Below are positions 7,335-14,264 of a stretch of 33,405 nucleotides of DNA, in pieces (the first letter of the stretch is position 1; each line of letters starts with the position of its first letter). The position numbers were made by a program, and so were the translations under genes. The stretch is from Bacteroidales bacterium (GTDB lineage Bacteria; Bacteroidota; Bacteroidia; Bacteroidales; P3). The DNA is taken from positions 1 through 33,405 of the forward strand of contig JAFWQP010000146.1 in assembly GCA_017509045.1 (NCBI GenBank). Direction: 5' to 3'. The notes under the pieces are model-generated. The model did not search any database. It was not told the origin of the DNA and saw only the letters and a list, made by a program, of their open reading frames with translations.

Positions 7335-8315
7335 CTACATTCTGTGGATAATACCTTTGCGGTGGATGGTGGTCTCGTAGAGGTTGTCCAAAGACTCGTA
7401 GCACACCACGCGGCGGATGGCCTCGGCCAACAGCCAGTCGCAACTGAGCACATGAATCTTGCTGCTCTCACGCTTCAGGGGGATGGTGTCGGTGGTGACA
7501 AGCTCTTCCAGCGCGCTGTTCTCCACCTTCTCGATGGCGTTGCCGCTCAGCACGGGATGGGTAATCATGGCGCGGACGCTCTTGGCACCGTTCTCCATAA
7601 TGATGCCTGCGGCCTTGCAGATGGTGCTGCCTGTGTCGATAATGTCGTCAAGCAGGATGACGTGCTTGTCCTTCACATCGCCGATGAGGCGCATCTCGCC
7701 AATCTCGTTGGGTTTGTTGCGGTGCTTGTAGCAGATGACGAAACTGTTGTTCAGCGTCTTGGCGTACATGCCAGCACGTTTGCTGCCGCCCATGTCGGGG
7801 CTGGCGAACATCACTTCGTCGATGTCGAATTTCTCGCGGATATAGGGCATAAACAGCGAAGAGCCATACAGATGGTCGACAGGAATGTTGAAGAAGCCCT
7901 GAATCTGGTCGGCGTGGAGATCCATGCAAATCACACGGTCGACGCCTGCCACCTGAATCATATCGGCAATCAGCTTGGATGCGATAGGCACATGAGGCTT
8001 GTCCTTGCGGTCCTGACGGGCAAAACCATAATAAGGTATCACGGCAATGATCTTCTCCGCCGAAGCGCGACGGGCGGCATCAATCATCATTAGCAGTTCA
8101 AGTAGATTGTCGGCTGGCGGGATAGTGGACTGGATGATGAACACAATGCCACCTCTGATGGTTTCCTCGTACGAGGGTTGGAATTCGCCGTCGGCATACT
8201 GAAAAATGGTGGAATTTCCGAGAGGAATTCCGTAAATTTCGGCCACTCTGCGAGCCAGATCTTCAGTCGCACGACCTGCAAAAATGAATACTTTATCAGA
8301 ATTTTTTTCGCCCAT
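7335..8315 (-). CDS. prs: ribose-phosphate pyrophosphokinase
   Basis: This enzyme makes PRPP from ribose 5-phosphate and ATP for nucleotide, His, Trp and NAD synthesis. The ATG at 8315 gives 326 aa. An in-frame TTG at 8339 would lie inside the -7 promoter box, so translation cannot sensibly begin there. Recognisable segments are VFIFAGRAT near the start, the ATP-site YYGFARQDRKD, the metal-binding VICMDLHADQIQGFF and the PRPP loop VILLDDIIDTGSTI. It is the first gene of the prs-rplY-era run. Confidence 0.96.
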   Translation of the reverse strand: MGEKNSDKVFIFAGRATEDLARRVAEIYGIPLGNSTIFQYADGEFQPSYEETIRGGIVFIIQSTIPPADNLLELLMMIDAARRASAEKIIAVIPYYGFARQDRKDKPHVPIASKLIADMIQVAGVDRVICMDLHADQIQGFFNIPVDHLYGSSLFMPYIREKFDIDEVMFASPDMGGSKRAGMYAKTLNNSFVICYKHRNKPNEIGEMRLIGDVKDKHVILLDDIIDTGSTICKAAGIIMENGAKSVRAMITHPVLSGNAIEKVENSALEELVTTDTIPLKRESSKIHVLSCDWLLAEAIRRVVCYESLDNLYETTIHRKGIIHRM

Positions 8316-8336
8316 TTTATGTTGATTTTGAGGTTG

Positions 8337-8344
8337 CAAAGATA
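8337..8344 (-). promoter_or_regulatory. -7 promoter element for prs
   Basis: Plus-strand CAAAGATA reads TATCTTTG on the minus strand, 22 bases upstream of the prs ATG. Its position rules out the upstream TTG as the start codon. Confidence 0.65.
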
Positions 8345-8384
8345 CGACTTTTTTTCAAAATAACGACTCTTTTAAAAAAAAATA

Positions 8385-8415
8385 TTTGCTATGTGCAAAA
8401 AAAGTAGTACTTTTG
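8385..8415 (+). promoter_or_regulatory. promoter of tRNA-Leu
   Basis: TTTG (8385-8388) and TACTTTTG (8408-8415) are separated by exactly 19 nt, a full match to the Bacteroidota housekeeping promoter. Initiation a few bases after the -7 box would give a short 5' leader before the tRNA at 8444. Confidence 0.75.
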
Positions 8416-8443
8416 CACCCGATTTCGAGAGACGAATCACCCT

Positions 8444-8529
8444 GCCCGGGTGGCGGAATGGTAGACGCGGTAGACTCAAAATCTGCTGTCCGCAAGGACG
8501 TGTGGGTTCGATACCCACCCCGGGTACCA
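8444..8529 (+). tRNA. tRNA-Leu (anticodon CAA)
   Basis: An 86-nt tRNA with the long variable arm of class II tRNAs. The acceptor stem GCCCGGG pairs with CCCGGGT (one G-U at the end). The anticodon stem-loop reads GTAGA-CTCAAAA-TCTGC, giving anticodon CAA for the UUG codon. The T-arm GTGGGTTCGATACCCAC is perfect, and the 3' CCA is encoded (8527-8529). A palindromic terminator follows immediately. Confidence 0.95.
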
Positions 8530-8532
8530 AAT

Positions 8533-8565
8533 GGCGGTCAATTGACCGCCGTTTGTTATTTTTAA
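8533..8565 (+). terminator. terminator after tRNA-Leu
   Basis: GGCGGTCAATTGACCGCC (8533-8550) is a perfect 18-bp palindrome starting four bases after the tRNA CCA, followed by a T-rich stretch (GTTTGTTATTTTT). Confidence 0.75.
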
Positions 8566-8654
8566 CAACCATTGTACGAATGTGTGAATGTGTTGACGTA
8601 TAAAGTTCAACTTGTCGAGGATACCCTTGACATTAAAATAAATACCAATTAGAT

Positions 8655-8688
8655 TGTGTGACACTTTTTGTCCCAAAGGAGTGTCACA
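8655..8688. terminator. hairpin between tRNA-Leu and the WYL gene
   Basis: GTGTGACAC (8655-8663) and GTGTCACAC (8680-8688) form a perfect 9-bp stem just past the stop codon of the WYL gene. Neither side has a long T-run, so termination strength is uncertain. It may end the minus-strand WYL transcript. Confidence 0.45.
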
Positions 8689-8698
8689 CGTCTTATTT

Positions 8699-9619
8699 CT
8701 ATTGTGGGTCTGTTGTATTGTACTTATTCAACATTTCAGAGAGGTTGGCTTGTATTTCCTTTCGGAAGGCTGCTGGAGCAAGAACCTCGGCATGAATGTT
8801 CATCGTCAGGATTTCCTGTTTCAGGTCGTAGGTCGGCTTTACAAACAAAGAGAAAATGGAGTATTCTGGCGTGCGTTCCACTTCTTCTTGCGATTTGTGC
8901 AGAGGAAGGCTCCGCAGATACTTGGCTTGCCACTCATCTGCTTTAATGAGAATGGTTTGCGGCTCGTCTTTAACTGTAACATACGCTCCGAATGTGCCGA
9001 AAAAGACAGCCTCGGCATCAAAGTCCTCTGGTAATCGGAAGATCTGTCCGGTCGGTTCAACATCACAGATACGGTCGAGGGAGAAGATACGCATGCCCCT
9101 TTTTGGCACACTTCCATACACATACCAGCGACGTTTGTACATTTTGAGCGTCCACGGCTGGAAGTCGTTATATTGGTTTACAACATCTTTGTCAAAGGGA
9201 TGGTATTGGAAGTTCACCGTGATATTTTCTCGCATGGCGGCCAACAGAGGAATGAGTGCCGGTGTCGTTGACGGCACTTCTTCAAGGAGTATACGGTCAC
9301 GCAGGCGGTCGTTGGCGGCAATGGTGTTGTTGAGTGAAATGGTTTCAAGGAGCCACTTGCGTAAATAGCTATGGCTTTTGATGTCATCCGTGTCGCGGAT
9401 GTAATATCGGTTGTCTGAACGATTGCAGACAATCTCAATACCAAATAGTTCCTCTACAACTTTGCGATGGTCATGGAAGGTGCGCAGCGCATACTCGCCA
9501 CCATTTGAGATGCTGTCGTTGTAACGATATTTGTCGTTTATCTCCTCAAATGTCAGACCCCTCTGCCCAGCACGGACAAGGGTGTCTACAAGCCAGATAT
9601 AGCGGTTAAGAGTATTCAT
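8699..9619 (-). CDS. WYL-domain transcriptional regulator
   Basis: This 306-residue protein has an N-terminal winged-helix region (about 1-75, beginning NTLNRYIWLVDTLVRAGQRGLTF) and a WYL-type ligand domain (about 125-215). In the latter, PWTLKMYKRRWYVYG and RIFSLDRICDVEPTG are the characteristic segments; the name motif reads WYV here. The C-terminal part resembles the WCX extension. WYL proteins sense nucleic acids or nucleotides and often control defence genes (for example BrxR/CapW types). The start codon overlaps the stop of the upstream DUF3883-like gene as ATGA, so the two are translationally coupled and probably share the promoter at 10563. Confidence 0.88.
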   Translation of the reverse strand: MNTLNRYIWLVDTLVRAGQRGLTFEEINDKYRYNDSISNGGEYALRTFHDHRKVVEELFGIEIVCNRSDNRYYIRDTDDIKSHSYLRKWLLETISLNNTIAANDRLRDRILLEEVPSTTPALIPLLAAMRENITVNFQYHPFDKDVVNQYNDFQPWTLKMYKRRWYVYGSVPKRGMRIFSLDRICDVEPTGQIFRLPEDFDAEAVFFGTFGAYVTVKDEPQTILIKADEWQAKYLRSLPLHKSQEEVERTPEYSIFSLFVKPTYDLKQEILTMNIHAEVLAPAAFRKEIQANLSEMLNKYNTTDPQ

Positions 9620-10533
9620 TTCCCCGAAATCAATTCTTGAATGAATTCATTATCTAGAATGGATTCTATGTCTTTTATTTTATAGGCATTATCTCCATTT
9701 TTTGACATTTGTAGCTCTCCGTTTTCACCATTTGGATATTTTATCACAAACTGAATACCCAAAGATGCTCGTGTTGAGTATTTAATAAACTCATCCAAAG
9801 TCATAAATACGCAATATGGGTCTGAACTCTGTTTAGAATGAATAAAATGGTCTTTTCTGCTGCTATCAGTACAAATGATAGCAAAATAGTAATTACTCCT
9901 ATTTGTTAGGGCTGATTTTAATTCTTTGAATGTTACACCTCCCCAATATTGGTCGGTCTTCGAGGTTCCTTTAATTTCAAAATACACATTGTCCTTTCTG
10001 ATTTTGTCAAAAACAACATAGTCAGCAAACACGGAATTATAGCCATTTCGACATTTTCGAATATCACTGATAACCTTACCCTCTTTGACTATAGCCGCAA
10101 ACCTATCTGAATGATCATGCAAATATTGTTCGAATATACGAACGGATTTCTCCTCCACGGATTTCTCTGAATTCGAAATATTAACTTCTACTGCTTTATA
10201 TTCAACTCTGCCAACTTTTTCTGTGTGTTTTGGAATACACTGGGAACTGTTGTTGTTAGCTTTAGATTGTTGTCGGCTTTGTTTACCGCTAATGATATTT
10301 ATGATATATTCATTGGCGCATTTCTTTACAATCTCAACTTTTTGAGAAACCTTAATATACCCTTTTAGACCTCTAATGAAAATTCTACCATCTGGTGATG
10401 AATAAACATAGGCCACCCTGTCGTCAATTGTTATCTCGCTGTTCATTGGGAAAAAATCTAGAGACTTCCTAATTTCAGGGGTTGAGATGTAAATCTGCCC
10501 GCTTTCGTACATTGTCCCGTGTATCCTATTCAT
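9616..10533 (-). CDS. putative PD-(D/E)XK nuclease, DUF3883-like
   Basis: This 305-residue protein has three parts. Residues 1-80 are beta-rich, with IYISTPEIRK, FFPMNSEITI and RIFIRGLKGYIKV. Residues 81-125 form a polar, low-complexity linker. Residues 125-305 resemble the DUF3883/restriction-endonuclease fold: Asp171 (FADYVVF), then YFEIKGT with Glu186 and Lys188 as an ExK motif, then an ELKSAL helix and NYYFAIICT strand. DUF3883 domains occur in defence and restriction proteins, so a DNA-cutting role is plausible but unproven. The gene is AT-rich compared with its core neighbours, suggesting transfer. It has its own promoter and is coupled to the WYL regulator. Confidence 0.6.
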   Translation of the reverse strand: MNRIHGTMYESGQIYISTPEIRKSLDFFPMNSEITIDDRVAYVYSSPDGRIFIRGLKGYIKVSQKVEIVKKCANEYIINIISGKQSRQQSKANNNSSQCIPKHTEKVGRVEYKAVEVNISNSEKSVEEKSVRIFEQYLHDHSDRFAAIVKEGKVISDIRKCRNGYNSVFADYVVFDKIRKDNVYFEIKGTSKTDQYWGGVTFKELKSALTNRSNYYFAIICTDSSRKDHFIHSKQSSDPYCVFMTLDEFIKYSTRASLGIQFVIKYPNGENGELQMSKNGDNAYKIKDIESILDNEFIQELISGK

Positions 10534-10562
10534 GTGTTTTTATATTTTGTGAATTTAAGATG

Positions 10563-10570
10563 CAAAGATA
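10563..10570 (-). promoter_or_regulatory. -7 promoter element for the DUF3883-like/WYL pair
   Basis: CAAAGATA on plus is TATCTTTG on minus, 30 bases upstream of the ATG at 10533. A degenerate -33 (complement of CGAAA, about 10590) lies roughly 19 nt further upstream. Confidence 0.6.
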
Positions 10571-10635
10571 CACCTTTTCTTCAAATAATCGAAAACTTTT
10601 TTCTGCCTCTGCAATAATTTCGCATACCAACACTG

Positions 10636-10643
10636 TATTTTTG
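10636..10643 (+). promoter_or_regulatory. -7 promoter element for the divergent small genes
   Basis: TATTTTTG matches TAnnTTTG, about 48 bases upstream of the ATG at 10691. It points away from the nuclease promoter, so the spacer is a bidirectional control region about 160 bp long and a candidate WYL operator. Confidence 0.55.
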
Positions 10644-10690
10644 CAATTGAAAAGACACAAATAATAGTATCTAGTTAATAACACAAGACA

Positions 10691-10960
10691 ATGTTTACGA
10701 AGAAGTTATCAAATATTGAGGTTAAGTGCGGATTGATACGATTCGGTGCCGACAATAAGGAAATGTTTCCAGCCAATGGGGAATCGGTCAAGTTCATTGA
10801 CAACCATGGTGAGGAATACGTCACACACACTCACCGCACGGTAAACCGTATAGATGGTCTTACAGCCATGCACAAGAACAACAACGCCCATGAAGGCACG
10901 ACTATCACGGTGAAAGCCATCAACGGCTATGATAATACTTATCAAGTTATTTATAATTAA
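10691..10960 (+). CDS. small beta-rich protein, unknown function
   Basis: An 89-residue protein without signal peptide or membrane segment. The segments GLIRFGADNKEMFPANGESV, then EEYVTHTHRT and NRIDGL, then TTITVKAI suggest a small all-beta domain. The FPxN-E, then Tyr, then RI-GL pattern resembles the N-terminal domain of the divergent DUF3883-like protein; this is a by-eye comparison only. I do not recognise a named family. It has its own promoter and is followed 41 bp later by the next small gene. Confidence 0.65.
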   Translation: MFTKKLSNIEVKCGLIRFGADNKEMFPANGESVKFIDNHGEEYVTHTHRTVNRIDGLTAMHKNNNAHEGTTITVKAINGYDNTYQVIYN

Positions 10961-11001
10961 GATGTAAAACCATTTGTTTAAATATTTAAAAATCAAAACT
11001 T

Positions 11002-11553
11002 ATGAACAATAACAAATTATCAATGGAAGCATTGAACGAACTGCGCACTTTGGGTGCGTGGAAGCAAATGTCTGAAGAATTCCCTTGGAATGAGGAGCAA
11101 CTTGAACGTTTCAAAAACAATGTGGACTGGAAATTGGTGTCCGCCAACGAGAATGTTGCATGGAGCATCTCTTTGATTGAGCGCTTCAAAAACCGTCTGA
11201 ATTGGAAAGAGTTGTCGCAGAACAACAGCAACCATCTTTTCCGGCCAGAGATAATCCGTGCCTTTGCTGATTATTGGGATTGGTCGAAACTATCTGGCCA
11301 GTCGGGATGGACTCCTAGTCTGATTGAAGAGTTCAAGGAGCGTATCGACTGGGGTGAACTGGTGGATAATGGTGGACTGGATGACGAGAGCTTTCTCAAC
11401 GAGGCATTCCTCATCAAATATTACGACTACATCCAGTTTCCTGAGTTCTCGTTCAATACATCTTATCGTTTCTGTACCAGACTATGGAACATACTCTGCG
11501 AGGAGACCTACAAGAAACTGTCGGATGAAGTGTCTGGCATGACCAAGAAATGA
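11002..11553 (+). CDS. protein of W-x2-LS tandem repeats
   Basis: A 183-residue soluble protein built from about five units of 23-26 residues. They start at Trp20, Trp43, Trp68, Trp94 and Trp117, with consensus W-K-x-L-S-x-N ... W-x2-x-L-I-E-x-F-K-x-R-[IL]-[DN]. The units are predicted helical, so the whole could form a solenoid that binds protein or nucleic acid. The C-terminus (about 140-183) does not follow the repeat. I recognise the repeat style from Bacteroidota hypothetical proteins but know no function. A GC-rich hairpin follows the gene. Confidence 0.7.
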   Translation: MNNNKLSMEALNELRTLGAWKQMSEEFPWNEEQLERFKNNVDWKLVSANENVAWSISLIERFKNRLNWKELSQNNSNHLFRPEIIRAFADYWDWSKLSGQSGWTPSLIEEFKERIDWGELVDNGGLDDESFLNEAFLIKYYDYIQFPEFSFNTSYRFCTRLWNILCEETYKKLSDEVSGMTKK

Positions 11554-11565
11554 TTTGTTCCATTG

Positions 11566-11616
11566 CAGTTCGGGGGGTGGAGTACGCCTAACCCCATACC
11601 CCGAACTGTTTTATTC
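11566..11616 (+). terminator. terminator or attenuator between small genes
   Basis: CAGTTCGGGG (11566-11575) is perfectly complementary to CCCCGAACTG (11599-11608). An inner GGGTGG/CCCCAT pairing is also possible, and TTTTATT follows. It lies between two same-strand genes and may reduce read-through into the next. Confidence 0.65.
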
Positions 11617-11633
11617 AAACAATACACAATGCC

Positions 11634-12335
11634 ATGAGTACAAAACAAATATACACAGAAGACACAAGGTATGTCTTTCTTTACGAGGTGGAAACCTCAC
11701 TTTGGAAGAGCCCTTTCAGGAAAACTATCACCGATGAACTGGAATATGCAAAGTTCAGACACCAGAATGCCTATCACAATCTGAAACAGTTTGTCGATGC
11801 CAACCCTATAACAGCGAGGAAGCAGGCGTTCAATTATCTGCGCAGCATAATAGAGGTAATGTGCGAGAGCGTCGGGAAGCCATACAACAACTACTGGCAG
11901 GCTGTCAGCGACCTCCAGCCGCTGCTCCGAGCCGATCATCCTCTGGCCCATCAACGCCTCTGCAATATCCAGTTCGACGACGACATTCTATGCGGCGTAT
12001 CACTCACAATGAAAGTGGAAAAAGGCAAGAAGCACGACCGTGTGGCAATTTTCAATCTTGGAGTGTATGATGACAACCACAAGGAGGAGATTCTGTCCGA
12101 TGTGCTCTATTCTATCGTGGAGCTGGAACGCGAGCGGAGATACTACGAACAGGTCAAAATACCAGTCAAGACTGAGAAGATAGACCTCTCTGGCATAGGA
12201 TTGGCGGATGCGGATGTGATGCTGAGTCTTATGGATTGGAAAGAATTTACAGATACCTTTAACGACACCAACATTGATGCAGTTCTCGACACCACAGCAA
12301 TCTACGACCGTCAGTGCGAAATGTTAATCAGCTAA
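11634..12335 (+). CDS. hypothetical protein in the accessory block
   Basis: A 233-residue cytoplasmic protein with no signal peptide or transmembrane helix. The N-terminal half is helical (LEYAKFRHQNAYHNLKQFVD and FNYLRSIIEVMCESV). The C-terminal half is mixed and acidic, with many Asp residues. I do not recognise a family. It starts 18 nt after the attenuator-like hairpin and is followed after 23 bp by another orphan gene, so the two may be expressed together. No catalytic motif stands out. Confidence 0.65.
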   Translation: MSTKQIYTEDTRYVFLYEVETSLWKSPFRKTITDELEYAKFRHQNAYHNLKQFVDANPITARKQAFNYLRSIIEVMCESVGKPYNNYWQAVSDLQPLLRADHPLAHQRLCNIQFDDDILCGVSLTMKVEKGKKHDRVAIFNLGVYDDNHKEEILSDVLYSIVELERERRYYEQVKIPVKTEKIDLSGIGLADADVMLSLMDWKEFTDTFNDTNIDAVLDTTAIYDRQCEMLIS

Positions 12336-12358
12336 CAGAGCCAAGAACCGCAAAGGGA

Positions 12359-12793
12359 ATGATTATGCCGCATAATAGAGAATTACCCATAACCGACATT
12401 CAAACCTTTGAGCAATATGCGGAGGAGGGGTCACGAATGGATGCTCTTAAAGCGTTGGATTTGCTGATTAAAGCCTATATCTCCCAGTGTGGTATTAGTG
12501 CGGGTATGCGCACCTTGATATATGCTGCTGGTGAGGTATGGCGATATTCGCGATTGCCATTGCATCCCGACAACCCCTTATCAATGAAGCATATTAAGAG
12601 CAAGCCATTTGTAATGAGTATGCCTATCCTCTGCAAGGACTATATTCCCGAAAAATATGACAAGTATGTCATTACGGGAAGTTTTGATGCTCAAATGTTA
12701 AAGGACTTGTGTGTGAAGGAAATAAATGCCTTTGGTAAAGAAACTATGCAAGCACTCTGCTGGGGTATAGCCAACTTGGATGTTCTATTATGA
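12359..12793 (+). CDS. hypothetical protein in the accessory block
   Basis: A 144-residue protein. The ATG at 12359 is preferred: it follows a purine-rich AAAGGGA and lies 23 bp after the previous stop. An in-frame GTG at 12314 would overlap the upstream gene by 22 bp. The sequence is mostly helical, with SRMDALKALDLLIKAYISQC and QMLKDLCVKEINAFGKETMQ. It has no signal or membrane segment and no family that I recognise. It is convergent with the next gene, with 78 bp of unremarkable sequence between them. Confidence 0.6.
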   Translation: MIMPHNRELPITDIQTFEQYAEEGSRMDALKALDLLIKAYISQCGISAGMRTLIYAAGEVWRYSRLPLHPDNPLSMKHIKSKPFVMSMPILCKDYIPEKYDKYVITGSFDAQMLKDLCVKEINAFGKETMQALCWGIANLDVLL

Positions 12794-12871
12794 AATCCAG
12801 TCCCCGCAAAAGCCCTTCCACGTGCATTGTCTATTTGGATATAGATGGAAGGTAGATAGTGTATCTTATGA

Positions 12872-13411
12872 CTATCGTTTCTTGCCAGCGAACAATTTCG
12901 TGCGGCGATTCTCTTCTAGGCCGCTGAAACCGACCATCTTGATGTCTTCCATGCGTAGGTAGGTGGTGCCGTCGGGCATGCCATCACCGTCCACTCGGTC
13001 AATCTCTAACACCTCGTCGTTGAAACTCCTCACCCAGCCGAAGCATTCAAAGCCGTTGTCGAGCCTTACGACCGCCATCAGCCTTTCTTGTTGGCAGAGG
13101 TTGAGCACCACGTGGTAGAGGTCTAGCTCGGGCCAATAGCCTTTTGGGAGGTCATATTTGTCAGGCTTTGGCTTGATGAACTGGAACATGTTTTTTAGGT
13201 ATAGGGTATGATGCTGGATGATGTAGGTGGCATCGTTGTGCATCACATAGTAGCCGTCGTCAAGATCCTTATCGTCGAAGGTGTGCACCAAATATTCGTT
13301 GTCGGTGCACGCGATAATGTACCCCACGCCGAATTTGTCGTAGTCGTCGCGGTTGGTGTAGAGCTCAACTAGTTCGGCGGTGTTGCATAGTTGCTTTATT
13401 ATGTCGTTCAT
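12872..13411 (-). CDS. hypothetical protein with duplicated beta domain
   Basis: A 179-residue cytoplasmic protein. Two segments look like copies of one small beta-barrel-type unit. About residues 25-70 carry DKFGVGYIIACTDNEYLVHT and DDGYYVMHNDATYI; about residues 120-165 carry ECFGWVRSFNDEVLEID and PDGTTYLRMEDIKMV. The link is a helical stretch with LDLYHVVLNLCQQERL. The first unit resembles uncharacterised Firmicutes/Bacteroidota proteins that begin TN-x-DxxKF-x-VGY. The function is unknown; an Sm- or SH3-like fold is my guess. It has its own promoter and marks the right edge of the accessory block. Confidence 0.65.
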   Translation of the reverse strand: MNDIIKQLCNTAELVELYTNRDDYDKFGVGYIIACTDNEYLVHTFDDKDLDDGYYVMHNDATYIIQHHTLYLKNMFQFIKPKPDKYDLPKGYWPELDLYHVVLNLCQQERLMAVVRLDNGFECFGWVRSFNDEVLEIDRVDGDGMPDGTTYLRMEDIKMVGFSGLEENRRTKLFAGKKR

Positions 13412-13443
13412 AGGATGGATGTAATTAGGATGGATTTAGGGTG

Positions 13444-13451
13444 CAAAGGTA
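13444..13451 (-). promoter_or_regulatory. -7 promoter element for the duplicated-domain gene
   Basis: CAAAGGTA on plus is TACCTTTG on minus, about 33 bases upstream of the ATG at 13411. Confidence 0.6.
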
Positions 13452-13519
13452 CGTTTTTTTCTTCAATTTGCAACCATTTTAAGGCAATAAATTGGAATAA
13501 TATGCGTTAGTGCAATGAT

Positions 13520-14257
13520 ATGAAGCGACTTGTTTTGAGTATGGCCGTCTTATTCTTTCTTGCCTGCGGGGGTAGGGGAGAGGATGCTATTGCCGAAGTT
13601 GCGTTGTGCGACACCGATTTTGTGACGCTTCATTGTGAGAGGGTACGCTATACAGCAACGGAACAACGTCTTCTCGCCCTCGGATTGGTCGATGTGCAGT
13701 CGCTAGACCCCACAATACGTGTGCATCTAGTCTATTCCACTGAGGATAATTTCCTAGGGCGTGTGCTGTATACCGATATTCATAGAGCGTTGCTTCATCC
13801 AACGATGGCGACAAAGGTGGTGGCTGCGCAGCAGGCGTTGCATCGTGAGCGTCCCGACCTCGACCTGCTTATTCTTGATGCCGCTCGGCCGCTCTCGGTG
13901 CAGTACCAGATGTTTCATGTGGTGGCGGGTACTCCGCAAAACCGCTATGTCGCCAACCCCAAGAAGGGTCCTGGAATGCACAACTATGGCGCTGCGGTGG
14001 ACGTGACGTTGGTCGACCACGAAGGCAACTGGCTTCCCATGGGGTCTGACTTTGACCATTTCGGCCCCGAGTCGCATATCGACAATGAGGCTCATCTACT
14101 GGCCACAGGAAAGATTACGCAGGAGGAGTACGACAACCGCCGCCTTCTGCGCCGCATTATGCGGCAACAGGGGTTGCTGCCCCTTGCCTCCGAATGGTGG
14201 CATTTCAACTTGATGACAACCGCCCAAGCTCGTAGGACGTTGCGGGCAATAGAGTAG
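13520..14257 (+). CDS. D-alanyl-D-alanine dipeptidase (VanX/DdpX family) lipoprotein
   Basis: This zinc peptidase (family M15D) hydrolyses D-Ala-D-Ala. A lipobox (FLAC, Cys16) places it outside the cytoplasm, so a role in cell-wall turnover or recycling is likelier than vancomycin resistance. Metal and catalytic residues are all present: His154 and Asp161 in GMHNYGAAVD, Glu225 and His228 in SEWWHF, with substrate-contact LDAARP at 120-125. The 245-aa length fits the family. It is convergent with the helicase gene, with only 7 bp between stop codons. No vanA/H-type neighbours are present. Confidence 0.9.
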   Translation: MKRLVLSMAVLFFLACGGRGEDAIAEVALCDTDFVTLHCERVRYTATEQRLLALGLVDVQSLDPTIRVHLVYSTEDNFLGRVLYTDIHRALLHPTMATKVVAAQQALHRERPDLDLLILDAARPLSVQYQMFHVVAGTPQNRYVANPKKGPGMHNYGAAVDVTLVDHEGNWLPMGSDFDHFGPESHIDNEAHLLATGKITQEEYDNRRLLRRIMRQQGLLPLASEWWHFNLMTTAQARRTLRAIE

Positions 14258-14264
14258 CGCCTGC

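Noticed and set aside
8315-8339. TTG start giving a longer prs product
   Set aside because: The TTG lies inside the -7 promoter box, so it would not be on the transcript.
12314-12358. GTG start for the 144-residue orphan
   Set aside because: It overlaps the previous gene; the ATG at 12359 has a purine-rich stretch and normal spacing.
8444-13450. Genomic island integrated at tRNA-Leu
   Set aside because: The accessory block starts just past the tRNA, but I found no integrase and no duplicate of the tRNA 3' end near 13450.
13520-14257. Vancomycin resistance gene
   Set aside because: The dipeptidase family includes VanX, but this is a lipoprotein with no vanH/vanA or two-component neighbours; cell-wall turnover is likelier.
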